Source: Geomonas oryzae | GTDB taxonomy: Bacteria > Desulfobacterota > Desulfuromonadia > Geobacterales > Geobacteraceae | Direction: 5' to 3' | DNA length: 64,000 nt | Assembly (NCBI RefSeq): GCF_004117875.1 | Contig: NZ_RAHW01000002.1 | Location: 434,001-498,000 of the forward strand | Shown here: positions 1 through 7,989 of the stretch, piece after piece | How positions within the stretch are numbered: position 1 is the first letter of the stretch | How the letters are laid out: every line of letters begins with the position of its first letter | Notes under the pieces: generated by a model | What the model saw: the letters and a program-made list of their open reading frames with translations, nothing else | What the model was told of the DNA's origin: nothing | Databases searched by the model: none | Made by a program: the position numbers and the translations under genes

Positions 1-39
1 GATTGCAAAACAAATTGACAAAACAAGGAGGGAATGGCA

Positions 40-156
40 ATGGCAAAAGAGAACCTGGCATTGGAAGTCCTCGAAACAGGCACGGACGTAGAAGTTCAAT
101 CCGAAGGCGTAAGCTGCTGCTATACGCTGTTTGTGTATTTCTACAACTCGCTGTAA
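40..156 (+). CDS. Candidate RiPP precursor peptide (geopeptide-like), 38 aa
   Basis: A short reading frame with a strong ribosome binding site (AAGGAGGG at 25-32) ends at TAA 154-156. Two ATGs are in frame (34 and 40); the one at 40 has the better spacing of seven bases. The predicted product is 38 residues: a charged N-terminal half, then a C-terminal core starting Ser-Cys-Cys-Tyr and rich in Tyr, Phe, Val and Leu. It lies just upstream, on the same strand, of a radical SAM/SPASM enzyme; this is the usual arrangement for a substrate and its maturase in ribosomally made modified peptides. The likely core is therefore the C-terminal SCCYTLFVYFYNSL stretch. I recall a radical SAM maturase class in Geobacter annotated as acting on a 'geopeptide', and this may belong to it. 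Which residues are modified, and what the product does, cannot be told from sequence. Confidence 0.7.
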   Translation: MAKENLALEVLETGTDVEVQSEGVSCCYTLFVYFYNSL

Positions 157-168
157 GAACATCGTCTT

Positions 169-202
169 GCGGCGTGCGCCCTGAATGCAGGGCGCACGCC
201 GC
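169..202 (+). terminator. Perfect 15-bp hairpin between precursor and maturase
   Basis: The arms at 169-183 and 188-202 are exact reverse complements (15 bp, mostly G+C) around a 4-base loop. The hairpin starts 13 bases after the precursor stop codon. It has no long T run (the bases after it are AGCCGCTTTC), so it is more likely an mRNA-stabilising or partial-terminator element than a full terminator. In peptide operons such a hairpin typically keeps precursor transcript in excess over enzyme transcript. That role is inferred. Confidence 0.7.
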
Positions 203-262
203 AGCCGCTTTCAAAGCCATTACAGAAAATGCCATGACCACGTCGCAGAATGGAACCCAGCC

Positions 263-1627
263 ATGCACATGTCACGCTACCTGAAGATCTACCCCGCTAA
301 AAACCGTCCCGATCACTTCCTTCTCTACTCGACCCTGCGCCTTTCCGCCGCCATCCTCTCCGGCGCCGCCCTCGATCATGCCCGCAAAGGTACCCTTCCG
401 GACACCTTGCGCGACAAGCTCGCGCACCTGGGCATGCTGGTGCCCGATCCAGACAGCGAACGGGAACAGATGCGCGGCTTGCTGGACCGGGTGAACGCGA
501 AAAGCCGACGCTTCACCGCGATGGTGGTGCTGAACCTCGACTGCAACCTGAACTGCGGGTATTGCTACGAGGCGGAGTTTCGCGACGGCCGATATATGAG
601 CGAGGCCACCGCCGACCTCCTGGTCGAGTACCTCTTGCGCGAGCAGATAACCCGGGGCTTCGACGCGGAGCTCAGCTTCTACGGCGGCGAACCCCTCCTG
701 TCGCTCGACCTGATCCGCCGCATCTCCCGGCCCCTCAAGGAGCAAGCGGAGCGCCACGGGGTGGACTACCGGTTCTCCGTGGTCACCAACGGCACGCTTT
801 TGAACCGGCGCTGCGCCGGGGAACTGGCGGAGCTTGGCCTCAAGGGGGCCAAGTTCACCCTGGACGGCCCGCGTCATATCCACGATATCGAACGTCCCTA
901 CGCCTCCGGGGCAGGGAGTTTCGACGCCATAGTGGACAACATCGCCGCCATATGGGACCTGGTCCCGATCCAGCTCGGCGGGAACTTCCGCAGCGAGAAC
1001 TACCTGCACTTCCCGCGCCTGCTCGACCAATTGGTGGAACGCGGCATCACCAAAGAGAAGATCCAAAGCGTCCTCTTCACACCGGTGACGCCGAAGGCGG
1101 GATGTTCGGAGCGCAGTTCAGGGTGCGTCAGTTCGAGCGCGCCATGGCTGGTGGAAGCGCAGCTCTACCTGCGCGAAGAGATCCTGAAGAGAGGCTTCAA
1201 GACCTCCAAGCCGAAGGTCTCCGCCTGTATCGTGGAACTGGAAAAGAACCTCCTGGTCAACTGCGAGGGGGATTTCTACAAATGCCCGGCCCTCATGGGG
1301 TGGGACGGATTCTCCATCGGCAACCTCGCCGAGGGAATCAGGGATTTCCGCGCTTCGCACGCCGTCGGCAACTGGCGGGTGGACGCCTGCCTCGATTGCG
1401 CCTACCTTCCGCTTTGCTTCGGCGGTTGCCGCTTTCTGAACCTTTTGCAGGACAAGACGGTGAGCGAGGTCGATTGTCGGCGCGACCACTTCGACGCCGC
1501 CCTTGAGCGGATCGTGGAGCAGGACTTGGCGTACACGGGCACATCGGGGGAGGCAAGGAAGGTGCCCACAGCGCGCGGCGTATCCTCCCCCGCCCCTAGT
1601 GGCGCTCCTGCTTCAGCCTCTTGTTGA
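263..1627 (+). CDS. Radical SAM/SPASM peptide maturase (geopeptide maturase-like)
   Basis: This 454-residue protein carries the radical SAM cluster motif C-x3-C-x2-C (CNLNCGYC, residues about 94-101), which binds a 4Fe-4S cluster and S-adenosylmethionine, followed by a GGEPLL segment. The C-terminal region has a SPASM auxiliary-cluster pattern: Cys at about 330, 344 and 350, then ACLDCAYLPLCFGGC (C-x2-C-x5-C-x3-C) and a final VDC. Enzymes of this build modify ribosomal peptides through carbon-centred radicals, for example by thioether or carbon-carbon crosslinks. The substrate is most likely the 38-residue peptide encoded 106 bases upstream. ATGs at 263 and 269 are both possible starts; the earlier ATG at 185 lies in the hairpin loop and is unlikely. 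The last residues are low-complexity Ala/Ser/Pro, and the 3' end overlaps the convergent regulator gene by 32 bases. Confidence 0.85.
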   Translation: MHMSRYLKIYPAKNRPDHFLLYSTLRLSAAILSGAALDHARKGTLPDTLRDKLAHLGMLVPDPDSEREQMRGLLDRVNAKSRRFTAMVVLNLDCNLNCGYCYEAEFRDGRYMSEATADLLVEYLLREQITRGFDAELSFYGGEPLLSLDLIRRISRPLKEQAERHGVDYRFSVVTNGTLLNRRCAGELAELGLKGAKFTLDGPRHIHDIERPYASGAGSFDAIVDNIAAIWDLVPIQLGGNFRSENYLHFPRLLDQLVERGITKEKIQSVLFTPVTPKAGCSERSSGCVSSSAPWLVEAQLYLREEILKRGFKTSKPKVSACIVELEKNLLVNCEGDFYKCPALMGWDGFSIGNLAEGIRDFRASHAVGNWRVDACLDCAYLPLCFGGCRFLNLLQDKTVSEVDCRRDHFDAALERIVEQDLAYTGTSGEARKVPTARGVSSPAPSGAPASASC

Positions 1628-2999
1628 GGGTCGGGCGGGTCACCCCCAGAAGTTCGGCCGCCTGTGTCTGATTGCCGCTGGTAAGCTTCATCGCCTCGGC
1701 AATCAGATACTCCTCCACCTGCATGACAGTCGGAAACTTCCCGAAGAGCGCGAAGAGAGGGTTGCCGCAGTCCACCGGCTGCGGGGCACGGGCCGGGGCA
1801 GGTGTCACCCCGGGGAAGTCTGCAACCGACAACGGGGACCCGTCGTTGCAGGTGACAGCGTGGTGCACCATGTTGTAGAGTTCGCGAACGTTGCCCGGGA
1901 AGCTGCATTGCTGCAGCGCCGCGATCACCGCAGGCGGCACCCTGGGCACCGGCTTTTCCTGCTCGGCCGCGACCTGGCGCACGAAGTAGTCGACGAGCAC
2001 CTCCAGGTCCTCGAGCCGCTCCCGCAAGGGGGGAACGCGGAACTCGTGGGCGCAAAGGCGGAAGTAGAGGTCGTTTCTGAAGGTTCCTGCGCCCCTTAAC
2101 GCGGCGAAATCCATGTTGGAGGCGGCAACGATGCGGGCGTCGCTTTTGAGAAGGAGGTCCGACCCCAACCGGTAGTACTCGCGCTCCTGCAAAAGCCTCA
2201 AGAGTTTTATCTGCGAGGCGTGGTTCAGGTCGCCGATCTCGTCCAGAAAGAGGGTCCCACCAGCCGCAGCCGCGATCAGGCCGTCGCGCTTGCTGTCCGC
2301 ACCGGTGAAGGCCCCCTTCTTGTGCCCGAAGAGGGTGTCGGAAAACATGAAATCGTCGAGACCGGCCGCGTTCAGCGAGATGAAGGGTCCCGACACCCCG
2401 GAGACCTCGTGGACCGCGCGGGCGAGGAGCTCCTTTCCCACCCCGGTTTCTCCCGTGATGAGCACCGGCAGACGCGAGGAGGCGATCGCCTCGATGTACT
2501 GGAAGATGCCGCGCATCTTCTTCGATTCGGTGACGATACCGGCGAAGGCGTCGGGGTTTCCGAGGGTGTCGGCGAGGAGGTAGTCCTTGAGCATCCGGTT
2601 CTGCTGCCCGAGTTCGCTCACCTGCATCGCCTTTTTGACGCTCGCCACCAGACGGTTCGGGTCGACCGGCTTGGTCAGAAAGTCGAAGGCCCCCTGGCGC
2701 ATGCAGGCGACCGCGGTCTCCACGTCACCCATCGCGGTCATCACGATCACCGGGACTTCCGGGTGCTCCACGGTCAGGCTCTGAAGGATCTCCGCCCCCG
2801 AGACGTTGGGCATCACCCAGTCGAGAACCACGGCGCTCACCCGGCGCTCCCGCAGGTAAGGAAGCACCTGGCGGCTGTCGGAGATGGTCGCTACCTCGGG
2901 GATGTCGCTGGACGAAAGGAGCAGCGAGACCTCGTTGAGGATCCCCGGTTCGTCGTCCACGACAAGCATCTGTTGCTGGGCAACCGTTTTCACTCTCAT
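1596..2999 (-). CDS. Sigma-54 dependent response regulator (NtrC family)
   Basis: The 467-residue product has the three NtrC-type domains. An N-terminal receiver (about 1-120) has the acidic pocket VVDDE, phospho-acceptor Asp in VVLDWVMP and Lys in TKP. The central AAA+ domain (about 145-380) has Walker A GETGVGKE, the sigma-54 contact loop GAFTGA, Walker B GGTLFLDEIG and an arginine-finger region. A Fis-type helix-turn-helix (QTQAAELLGVTRPTLNKRL) lies at the C-terminus. It should activate sigma-54 promoters when phosphorylated by a histidine kinase. No cognate kinase is adjacent, so its stimulus is unknown. It converges on the radical SAM gene and overlaps its 3' end. ATG at 2999 is preferred over the in-frame GTG at 3002. 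An effect on the neighbouring peptide locus is possible but unproven. Confidence 0.93.
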   Translation of the reverse strand: MRVKTVAQQQMLVVDDEPGILNEVSLLLSSSDIPEVATISDSRQVLPYLRERRVSAVVLDWVMPNVSGAEILQSLTVEHPEVPVIVMTAMGDVETAVACMRQGAFDFLTKPVDPNRLVASVKKAMQVSELGQQNRMLKDYLLADTLGNPDAFAGIVTESKKMRGIFQYIEAIASSRLPVLITGETGVGKELLARAVHEVSGVSGPFISLNAAGLDDFMFSDTLFGHKKGAFTGADSKRDGLIAAAAGGTLFLDEIGDLNHASQIKLLRLLQEREYYRLGSDLLLKSDARIVAASNMDFAALRGAGTFRNDLYFRLCAHEFRVPPLRERLEDLEVLVDYFVRQVAAEQEKPVPRVPPAVIAALQQCSFPGNVRELYNMVHHAVTCNDGSPLSVADFPGVTPAPARAPQPVDCGNPLFALFGKFPTVMQVEEYLIAEAMKLTSGNQTQAAELLGVTRPTLNKRLKQERH

Positions 3000-3188
3000 C
3001 ACACCACCCGGATAGACACAGTATGCTTAAAGGGCTCACATCATATAATGTTAAGCTTCGTTATTCAACCTTCTTCTCGTCACAGGCGGATATTTTCCTG
3101 ACGCCAGCCCGCGTCAATCATGTTGCAATGACAGGCGTAATCGGCTTAATCTAGCCCTTGAGCAGGACCATAAACTACGGAGGCTGAT

Positions 3189-3764
3189 ATGAATCCCAGA
3201 GCGCTCCTGGAAAAATACTTCAACGACAACCCCCAGGGGCTGGAGATAGTGTACCGGCACAGCCGCATGGTGGCCGACAAGGCGCTCGCCATAGCGGAAG
3301 GGGTCAAAGGAAGGCAGCTCGACCTGCGCTTCATCGAGGAGGCGGCGCTTCTGCACGACATAGGCGTCTCACGCGTCTACGCGCCCAAGCTCAACTGCTT
3401 CGGCAAGGCGCCCTACCTAAGCCACGGCATCATCGGACGCACGATACTCGATGCCGAGGGGCTGCCGCACCACGCCATGGTCTGCGAGCGCCACATAGGC
3501 GTCGGGCTCACCGCGCGGGACATCGCGGAGCAAAAGCTAGCCCTTCCCGAGCGCGAGATGTCACCGGTCACCGACTGCGAGCGCATCGTGGCCCTTGCCG
3601 ACCTCTTCTACTCCAAGAAAGGGGGCGAGCTGGAACGGGAAAAGAGCACCGAGCAGGTGCGCAGCGACCTCGCGCGCTTCAGCCAGGAAAAGGTCCGCAT
3701 CTTCGAGAACTGGCTCGCCGATTTCGGCCTCGGCACTCCCGCGCCCCCCCTCCCCCTTGCCTAA
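3189..3764 (+). CDS. HD-domain phosphohydrolase-like protein
   Basis: The 191-residue protein has an HD metal-binding domain: H in YRHSRMVAD (about residue 24), the HD pair in AALLHDIGVSR (about 55), further His in YLSHGIIG and CERHIGVG, and a late Asp in IVALADLFYSKK. This spacing matches small stand-alone HD proteins with predicted metal-dependent phosphohydrolase activity. The substrate is not known. The start is supported by a GGAGG site (acGGAGGctgat) just before ATG. The C-terminus ends in a Pro/Leu-rich tail. It is divergent from the sigma-54 regulator upstream and followed by an unrelated signalling gene, so it is probably a single-gene unit. Confidence 0.85.
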   Translation: MNPRALLEKYFNDNPQGLEIVYRHSRMVADKALAIAEGVKGRQLDLRFIEEAALLHDIGVSRVYAPKLNCFGKAPYLSHGIIGRTILDAEGLPHHAMVCERHIGVGLTARDIAEQKLALPEREMSPVTDCERIVALADLFYSKKGGELEREKSTEQVRSDLARFSQEKVRIFENWLADFGLGTPAPPLPLA

Positions 3765-3901
3765 TCCTAATTAGCCTCCGGTCCGCACCGGACCAAGGAA
3801 TATGCTATACTGCTAAAGGTGCAGCGTCACTGGGCATTTTTAGCGCCCTACCCCCAAGTCGGGTCTGCACCGATCATGTGTCCCTCTCTACAGGTGTTTT
3901 C

Positions 3902-5815
3902 ATGGGAAAACCGCTCCGCGTGCTGATTGTGGAAGACTCCGAGGACGACACCCTGCTCCTCACCTTCGAGTTGCGCCGCGGCAACTACGCACCCGTCGCC
4001 AGGCGGGTCGAGACCGCGGAGGCGATGCGCCGGGCGCTGGAGGAGGACGAGTGGGACGTGGTGATCTCGGACTACGTCCTCCCCGGCTTCACCGGGCTCG
4101 AAGCCCTGCAGGTGCTGCGCGAGTCCGGTCTCGACATCCCCTTCATCATCGTTTCCGGCAAGATCGGCGAGGACACGGCGGTGGGCGCCATGAAGGAGGG
4201 GGCCAACGACTACCTGATCAAGGGGCACACCTCCCGCCTGATCCCGGCCATCGAGCGCGAGATGCACGAGGCGGAGGTGCGGCGCAAAAGACGCGAGGCG
4301 GAAGCCGCACTGGTCCGAAGCGAGCGGCGCTACAAAAGGCTCGTCGCCGCGGTCACCGACTACATCTACACGGTGAGCCTCAACGACGGCGAGGTGGTGC
4401 GCACGACACACGGCCCGGGATGCCTTTCGGTTACCGGGTACAGCAACGAGGAGTACGTCGACAACCCCTTCCTCTGGTACCAGATGATCCACGAGGAGGA
4501 CCGCGCCGCGGTGACGGGACTCACCGAGGAGGTGAAGGCCGGCAGGGAGGTCCCCTCGCTGGAACACCGGATCCGCCACAAGGACGGCTCGCTGCGCTGG
4601 GTCATCAACACCATCGTGCCGCGCTACAGCGAGCGCGGGGAACTGATCGCCTACGACGGCCTCATCTCGGACATCTCGGAACGAAAGCGTGCCGAAGAAT
4701 CGCTGCAGGTGCAAAGTGCGGCGCTCGAGGCGGCGGCGAACGCCATCGTCATCACCGACAGCTGCGGCATGGTGCTTTCGGTGAACGCCGCATTCACCAG
4801 GATGACCGGCTATACCGAGGACGAGGCGCTGGGACGGGATCTCAGCTTCCTGAAATCGGACCGTCACGCCCCCGACTTCTACGAAGACCTCTGGAGCACC
4901 ATCATGTCCGGCAGGACCTGGCACGGCGAGATGGTGAACCGGCGCAAGAACGGCGAGCTCTACCCCGAGGAGCAGACCATCACGCCGGTGATCGACGAGA
5001 CCGGGCGGATCAAGCACTTCATCTGCATCAAGCAGGACATCACCGAACGAAAACTCGCCGAGCAGGCGCTGTTGCAGAACACGAGTCTCCACAAGGAAAT
5101 GGAGATCGCACGGCAGATCCAGCTCTCGCTGCTCCCCGCCTCCCCTCCCCTTTTAAGCGGCATCGACTGCGCCGGGCGCTGCGTCCCGGCAAGTCACATC
5201 GGCGGTGACTACTTCGACATCCTCCCCCACGGCGAACGGCTCGACTTGGTCATCGCCGACGTGTCGGGGCACAGCGTGGGAGCCGCACTCATCATGGTCG
5301 AGACTAGAAGCGTCCTGCACGCCCAGATGCCGGCCCTGGACGGCCCGGCCCAGGTGGTCGCGGCGCTGAACGAGATCCTCCATGACGACCTGAGCCGCGC
5401 GGAACTCTTCATCACCATGTCCTACCTGAGCTACCAGAGGGGCACCGGCAAACTGCGCTACAGCAACGCGGGCCACCCCCCTCCCCTTCTGTTCCGGCCG
5501 GCGGAGGAGCGCTTCTTCGAGCTCGACGCCGAGGGGCTCATCCTCGGGGTGCAACGCCGCGTCGCCTTCCACGAAATGGCGATGCAGGTGGAAAAAGGTG
5601 ACCTGCTTCTCTTGTACACCGACGGCATCACCGAGACGGAAAACGGCGACGGCGAGTTCTTCGGCAAAGAGAGGCTGAAGGGGGTGCTGGCCCGCGAGCA
5701 CAAAAAGCCCGCCGCAGGCATCATAGAGGCGATCCTCGATGCACTGCGCGCCTTCACCGGCAGCGCCACCTTCAACGACGACATCTCCATGCTCGCCCTC
5801 AAGTTCCTCCCCTGA
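3902..5815 (+). CDS. REC-PAS-PAS-PP2C (SpoIIE/RsbU-type) phosphatase
   Basis: This is a 637-residue signalling protein. Residues 1-120 form a receiver domain (LIVEDSEDD; phospho-acceptor Asp in VVISDYVLP). Two PAS sensor domains follow (about 140-270 and 275-395, each ending with an ITERK/ISERK-type linker). The C-terminal 230 residues are a PP2C-like Ser/Thr phosphatase of the SpoIIE/RsbU group, with metal-binding signatures GGDYFDIL, ADVSGHS, NAGHPPP, YTDGITE and DDISML. Such proteins usually dephosphorylate anti-sigma-factor antagonists in partner-switching pathways. No antagonist or anti-sigma gene lies nearby. The start at ATG 3902 is chosen over an upstream GTG at 3878 because the receiver begins right after it. 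The receiver and its linker closely resemble the N-terminus of the hybrid kinase at 21078, which suggests duplication. Confidence 0.92.
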   Translation: MGKPLRVLIVEDSEDDTLLLTFELRRGNYAPVARRVETAEAMRRALEEDEWDVVISDYVLPGFTGLEALQVLRESGLDIPFIIVSGKIGEDTAVGAMKEGANDYLIKGHTSRLIPAIEREMHEAEVRRKRREAEAALVRSERRYKRLVAAVTDYIYTVSLNDGEVVRTTHGPGCLSVTGYSNEEYVDNPFLWYQMIHEEDRAAVTGLTEEVKAGREVPSLEHRIRHKDGSLRWVINTIVPRYSERGELIAYDGLISDISERKRAEESLQVQSAALEAAANAIVITDSCGMVLSVNAAFTRMTGYTEDEALGRDLSFLKSDRHAPDFYEDLWSTIMSGRTWHGEMVNRRKNGELYPEEQTITPVIDETGRIKHFICIKQDITERKLAEQALLQNTSLHKEMEIARQIQLSLLPASPPLLSGIDCAGRCVPASHIGGDYFDILPHGERLDLVIADVSGHSVGAALIMVETRSVLHAQMPALDGPAQVVAALNEILHDDLSRAELFITMSYLSYQRGTGKLRYSNAGHPPPLLFRPAEERFFELDAEGLILGVQRRVAFHEMAMQVEKGDLLLLYTDGITETENGDGEFFGKERLKGVLAREHKKPAAGIIEAILDALRAFTGSATFNDDISMLALKFLP

Positions 5816-5836
5816 CCCCTTGCCCGATTACTTTTC

Positions 5837-5866
5837 TTGACGATGCACGCCGCGATGGTGTAAACA
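5837..5866 (+). promoter_or_regulatory. Candidate sigma-70 promoter of the DRTGG ATPase gene
   Basis: TTGACG at 5837-5842 and TAAACA at 5861-5866 are separated by 18 bases and lie about 30 bases before the ATG at 5898. The -35 is close to consensus; the -10 is weaker. Confidence 0.45.
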
Positions 5867-5897
5867 TACGCCATTCAAAAGATTCAGGGGTGTGCAT

Positions 5898-6986
5898 ATG
5901 GCGAAAAAGATCTTCGTTGCGGCGACCGGACAAAACTGTGGCAAGACGACCATCAGCATTTCGCTCATGCACCAGGCGAGGAAGAAGTACAAGCGGGTCG
6001 GATTCGTGAAACCTTTCGGCCCGAAGGTGCTCCTCTACGACGATTTCATGGTGGACATGGACGCCCTCTTGATGGCGAAGGCCTTCGGCATGGAGGAGGA
6101 CATCGCCCTCATGTCGCCGGTCGCCCTGCACCGCGACTTCACCAAGGACTACCTGGCGGGAAAACTGGACGACCTTTCGCTTTCCGACTGCATCCTCGAG
6201 GCGGTGCGGGAGCTCGAGAAGAAGTACGACTTCCTGATCATCGAAGGGGCCGGACATGGCGGCGTGGGTGCGGTGATCGGGCTTTCCAACGCAAAGGTGG
6301 CGAAGCTGATCGACGCGCCTGTGGTGATCGTAAGCGAAAGCGGCATCGGCAAGGTGATCGACGCGGTGCACCTGAACCTCGCCCTGTATGAGCGCGAAGG
6401 TGCGGACGTGAGGGGGATCATCGTCAACAAGATGATGCCGAGCAAGAAGGAAGTGACCTGCAAGTACCTGAAGCGTGCCTTCGAACCGAAGATAAAGGTG
6501 ATCGACGGGTTCAACTACTCTCCGATCCTCGCCAACCCTACCCTCAGTCACATCTCCAAACTGTTCGACCTGCCGCTTCAAGGGGATATGACACAGAAGA
6601 GCCGGATCATCCACAACATCCAGCTGGGCGCCGCCTCCTCGCAGCGGGTGGTGGACGGACTTCTGGATTCCACCCTGATGATCGTGACGAGCTCGAGGGA
6701 CGAGCTGGTCGTAACGCTCTCCTCGCTTTACCACATCCCGGCATACAAGGAAAAGATCGCCGGTCTTGTCGTATCCGGCCACGCCCCCGTTTCCGAGGTC
6801 ACCCAGCAGATCCTCTTCGACTCGGGGATCCCCTTCATCAGGGTGGAGGAGACCACCGCCGACGTCTTCACCGCCCTATCCGACGACGTGGCGAAGATCA
6901 CTTACGAGGACCAGGAAAAGCTCAACTGGATCATGGCCAACGCCGAGAAGGACGTGGACTTCTCCGCGATAGACGCTCTGCTGTAA
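5898..6986 (+). CDS. BioD/CobQ-like P-loop ATPase with DRTGG domain
   Basis: The 362-residue protein begins with a P-loop region like dethiobiotin synthetase and cobyrinate amidase (VAATGQNCGKTTISISL, residues 4-20). It continues with a BioD-like core containing LIIEGAGHGGVGAV and ends in a DRTGG-type domain (about 210-320). The same pairing forms the N-terminal half of long phosphotransacetylases, but the acetyltransferase domain is absent here. DRTGG domains are thought to be regulatory; the reaction and ligand are unknown. ATG 5898 is preferred over GTG 5892 because AGGGG sits seven bases upstream. It stands alone between a phosphatase gene and a convergent dksA-like gene. Confidence 0.85.
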   Translation: MAKKIFVAATGQNCGKTTISISLMHQARKKYKRVGFVKPFGPKVLLYDDFMVDMDALLMAKAFGMEEDIALMSPVALHRDFTKDYLAGKLDDLSLSDCILEAVRELEKKYDFLIIEGAGHGGVGAVIGLSNAKVAKLIDAPVVIVSESGIGKVIDAVHLNLALYEREGADVRGIIVNKMMPSKKEVTCKYLKRAFEPKIKVIDGFNYSPILANPTLSHISKLFDLPLQGDMTQKSRIIHNIQLGAASSQRVVDGLLDSTLMIVTSSRDELVVTLSSLYHIPAYKEKIAGLVVSGHAPVSEVTQQILFDSGIPFIRVEETTADVFTALSDDVAKITYEDQEKLNWIMANAEKDVDFSAIDALL

Positions 6987-7029
6987 AAAAAGAGGCGGGG
7001 ACAGGTAAATCGATACCAGTCCCCGCCTC
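6985..7029 (-). terminator. Terminator of the dksA-like gene
   Basis: The stem arms GAGGCGGGGAC (6992-7002) and its complement (7019-7029) are perfect. Read on the minus strand the hairpin is followed by seven Ts (plus-strand A run at 6985-6991). The convergent plus-strand gene ends at 6986, so the stem may also act on it. Confidence 0.85.
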
Positions 7030-7055
7030 AACCTCAACCCGACCTTCCCCTCCCC

Positions 7056-7448
7056 TCAAAGCTTGGTCCCCGGCGGTTTCGTCGGCACTTCCCGATCCCT
7101 TTGACAGTCGATGCAGTACGCCGTAAAAGGCATGAGCTTCAGCCGGTCCAGGCCGATCGGCTCTCCGCACCCCTCGCACTTGCCGTAAGTCCCCGACTCG
7201 ATGCGCCTTTGCGCCTCTTCCAGCTGGGTCAGTTGCTGCCGCCTGATGTCGGCTACGGCAAGTCCCGCGTCGGAGAGACTGTCGAGGATGCTCTTCTCGC
7301 CGGGGTCCTGCGGTATGTCGTACTGCGTGGCGAGATCCGCGCCGGTCTGCGCGAAGATCTCATCCCTCAACTCGGCCCACAGCCTGCGCTTGTGCTCGGC
7401 CAAGAGGTTTCTGAATTCCAGCTCGTCGCCTGTCAGCTTTTCCGGCAT
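7056..7448 (-). CDS. DksA/TraR-family C4 zinc-finger regulator
   Basis: The 130-residue product has a long helical N-terminal region followed by a C4 zinc finger, CEGCGEP...CIDCQ (C-x2-C-x17-C-x2-C), typical of DksA/TraR proteins that enter the RNA polymerase secondary channel and modulate transcription with (p)ppGpp. ATG at 7448 has a strong AAGGAGG site eight bases upstream; the longer open frame upstream overlaps the neighbouring gene and is rejected. It is shorter than E. coli DksA (151 aa), so it may be a paralogue. It lies 62 bases downstream of, and co-directional with, a tiny zinc-ribbon gene, and is followed by a strong terminator. Confidence 0.9.
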   Translation of the reverse strand: MPEKLTGDELEFRNLLAEHKRRLWAELRDEIFAQTGADLATQYDIPQDPGEKSILDSLSDAGLAVADIRRQQLTQLEEAQRRIESGTYGKCEGCGEPIGLDRLKLMPFTAYCIDCQRDREVPTKPPGTKL

Positions 7449-7510
7449 CTCGTCCTCCTTTGCACCTTGCGTCCACCGGGACGCCATGTACGTGCATGCA
7501 CAAACGCGCC

Positions 7511-7666
7511 TCAGGGAAGGTTCTCGACATCGCACAAGGGGCAAAAGAGCTCGCCGCTCTCCTTGTCCCTCTCCAGTTGCGAGCCGCACAGTGCACAGAC
7601 CTCGGTCCCCTCTTTGATGACGGAGCGGTCCTTCCCTATGTCCTCTTCCGTGCTCACTCTTCTCAT
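7511..7666 (-). CDS. Small zinc-ribbon protein, 51 aa
   Basis: The frame starts at ATG 7666 behind an AAGGAGG site and stops at 7511-7513. The 51-residue product has two CxxC knuckles (CALC around residue 24 and CPLC around 42) separated by a short charged hairpin-like segment, a pattern expected of a zinc ribbon or rubredoxin-like fold. The N-terminus is charged (MRRVSTEEDIGKDRS). It is 62 bases ahead of the DksA-like gene on the same strand and no terminator separates them, so they are probably co-transcribed. I do not recognise the family; a nucleic-acid or RNA polymerase partner role is only a guess from context. Confidence 0.75.
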   Translation of the reverse strand: MRRVSTEEDIGKDRSVIKEGTEVCALCGSQLERDKESGELFCPLCDVENLP

Positions 7667-7952
7667 ATGGCCTCCTTGGCAAGAGCCGTTTTCAAACCAG
7701 CACCAGTATACCCCAAAAAGTCGAACCGGCTGGGGGGCGGCGTCCCTGCAGCGTGGGGCCTGCCCTTTACGAGAGAAAACACATAAAAAACACTAATAAT
7801 AAAATAAGAATCTTCTTGAAACTTGATGTAAAAAATCGAACCGCAATCAATTATAGCAATGAAAGGCAGGAAATGAATCAGACACAAGACTTGATTGGGA
7901 AAAGAGAGTTTGTCGAGAGGGAATGGCGGGGTGTAAATACAGTGAAAATTAT
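7667..7952. other. AT-rich intergenic stretch with no supported gene
   Basis: Between the zinc-ribbon gene and the promoter of the candidate small RNA. The part from about 7780 to 7950 is clearly richer in A+T than its surroundings. Open frames here lack ribosome binding sites and recognisable protein content. It probably carries the minus-strand promoter of the zinc-ribbon/dksA unit and may mark a past insertion. Confidence 0.5.
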
Positions 7953-7982
7953 TTGACAGGAGACATGAAAGGCTGCTATAGA
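7953..7982 (+). promoter_or_regulatory. Sigma-70 promoter for the candidate small RNA
   Basis: A consensus -35 TTGACA (7953-7958) and a -10 TATAGA (7977-7982) are separated by 18 bases. No protein-coding frame with a ribosome binding site follows on the plus strand, but a hairpin terminator ends at 8177. Confidence 0.65.
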
Positions 7983-7989
7983 TCGATCG

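Noticed and set aside
3..284. 93-codon frame spanning the RiPP precursor in another reading frame
   Set aside because: It ignores the strong ribosome binding site and runs through the hairpin; the 38-residue frame is better supported.
7753..7956. 67-codon frame in the AT-rich stretch
   Set aside because: No ribosome binding site, low complexity, ends in the small RNA promoter.
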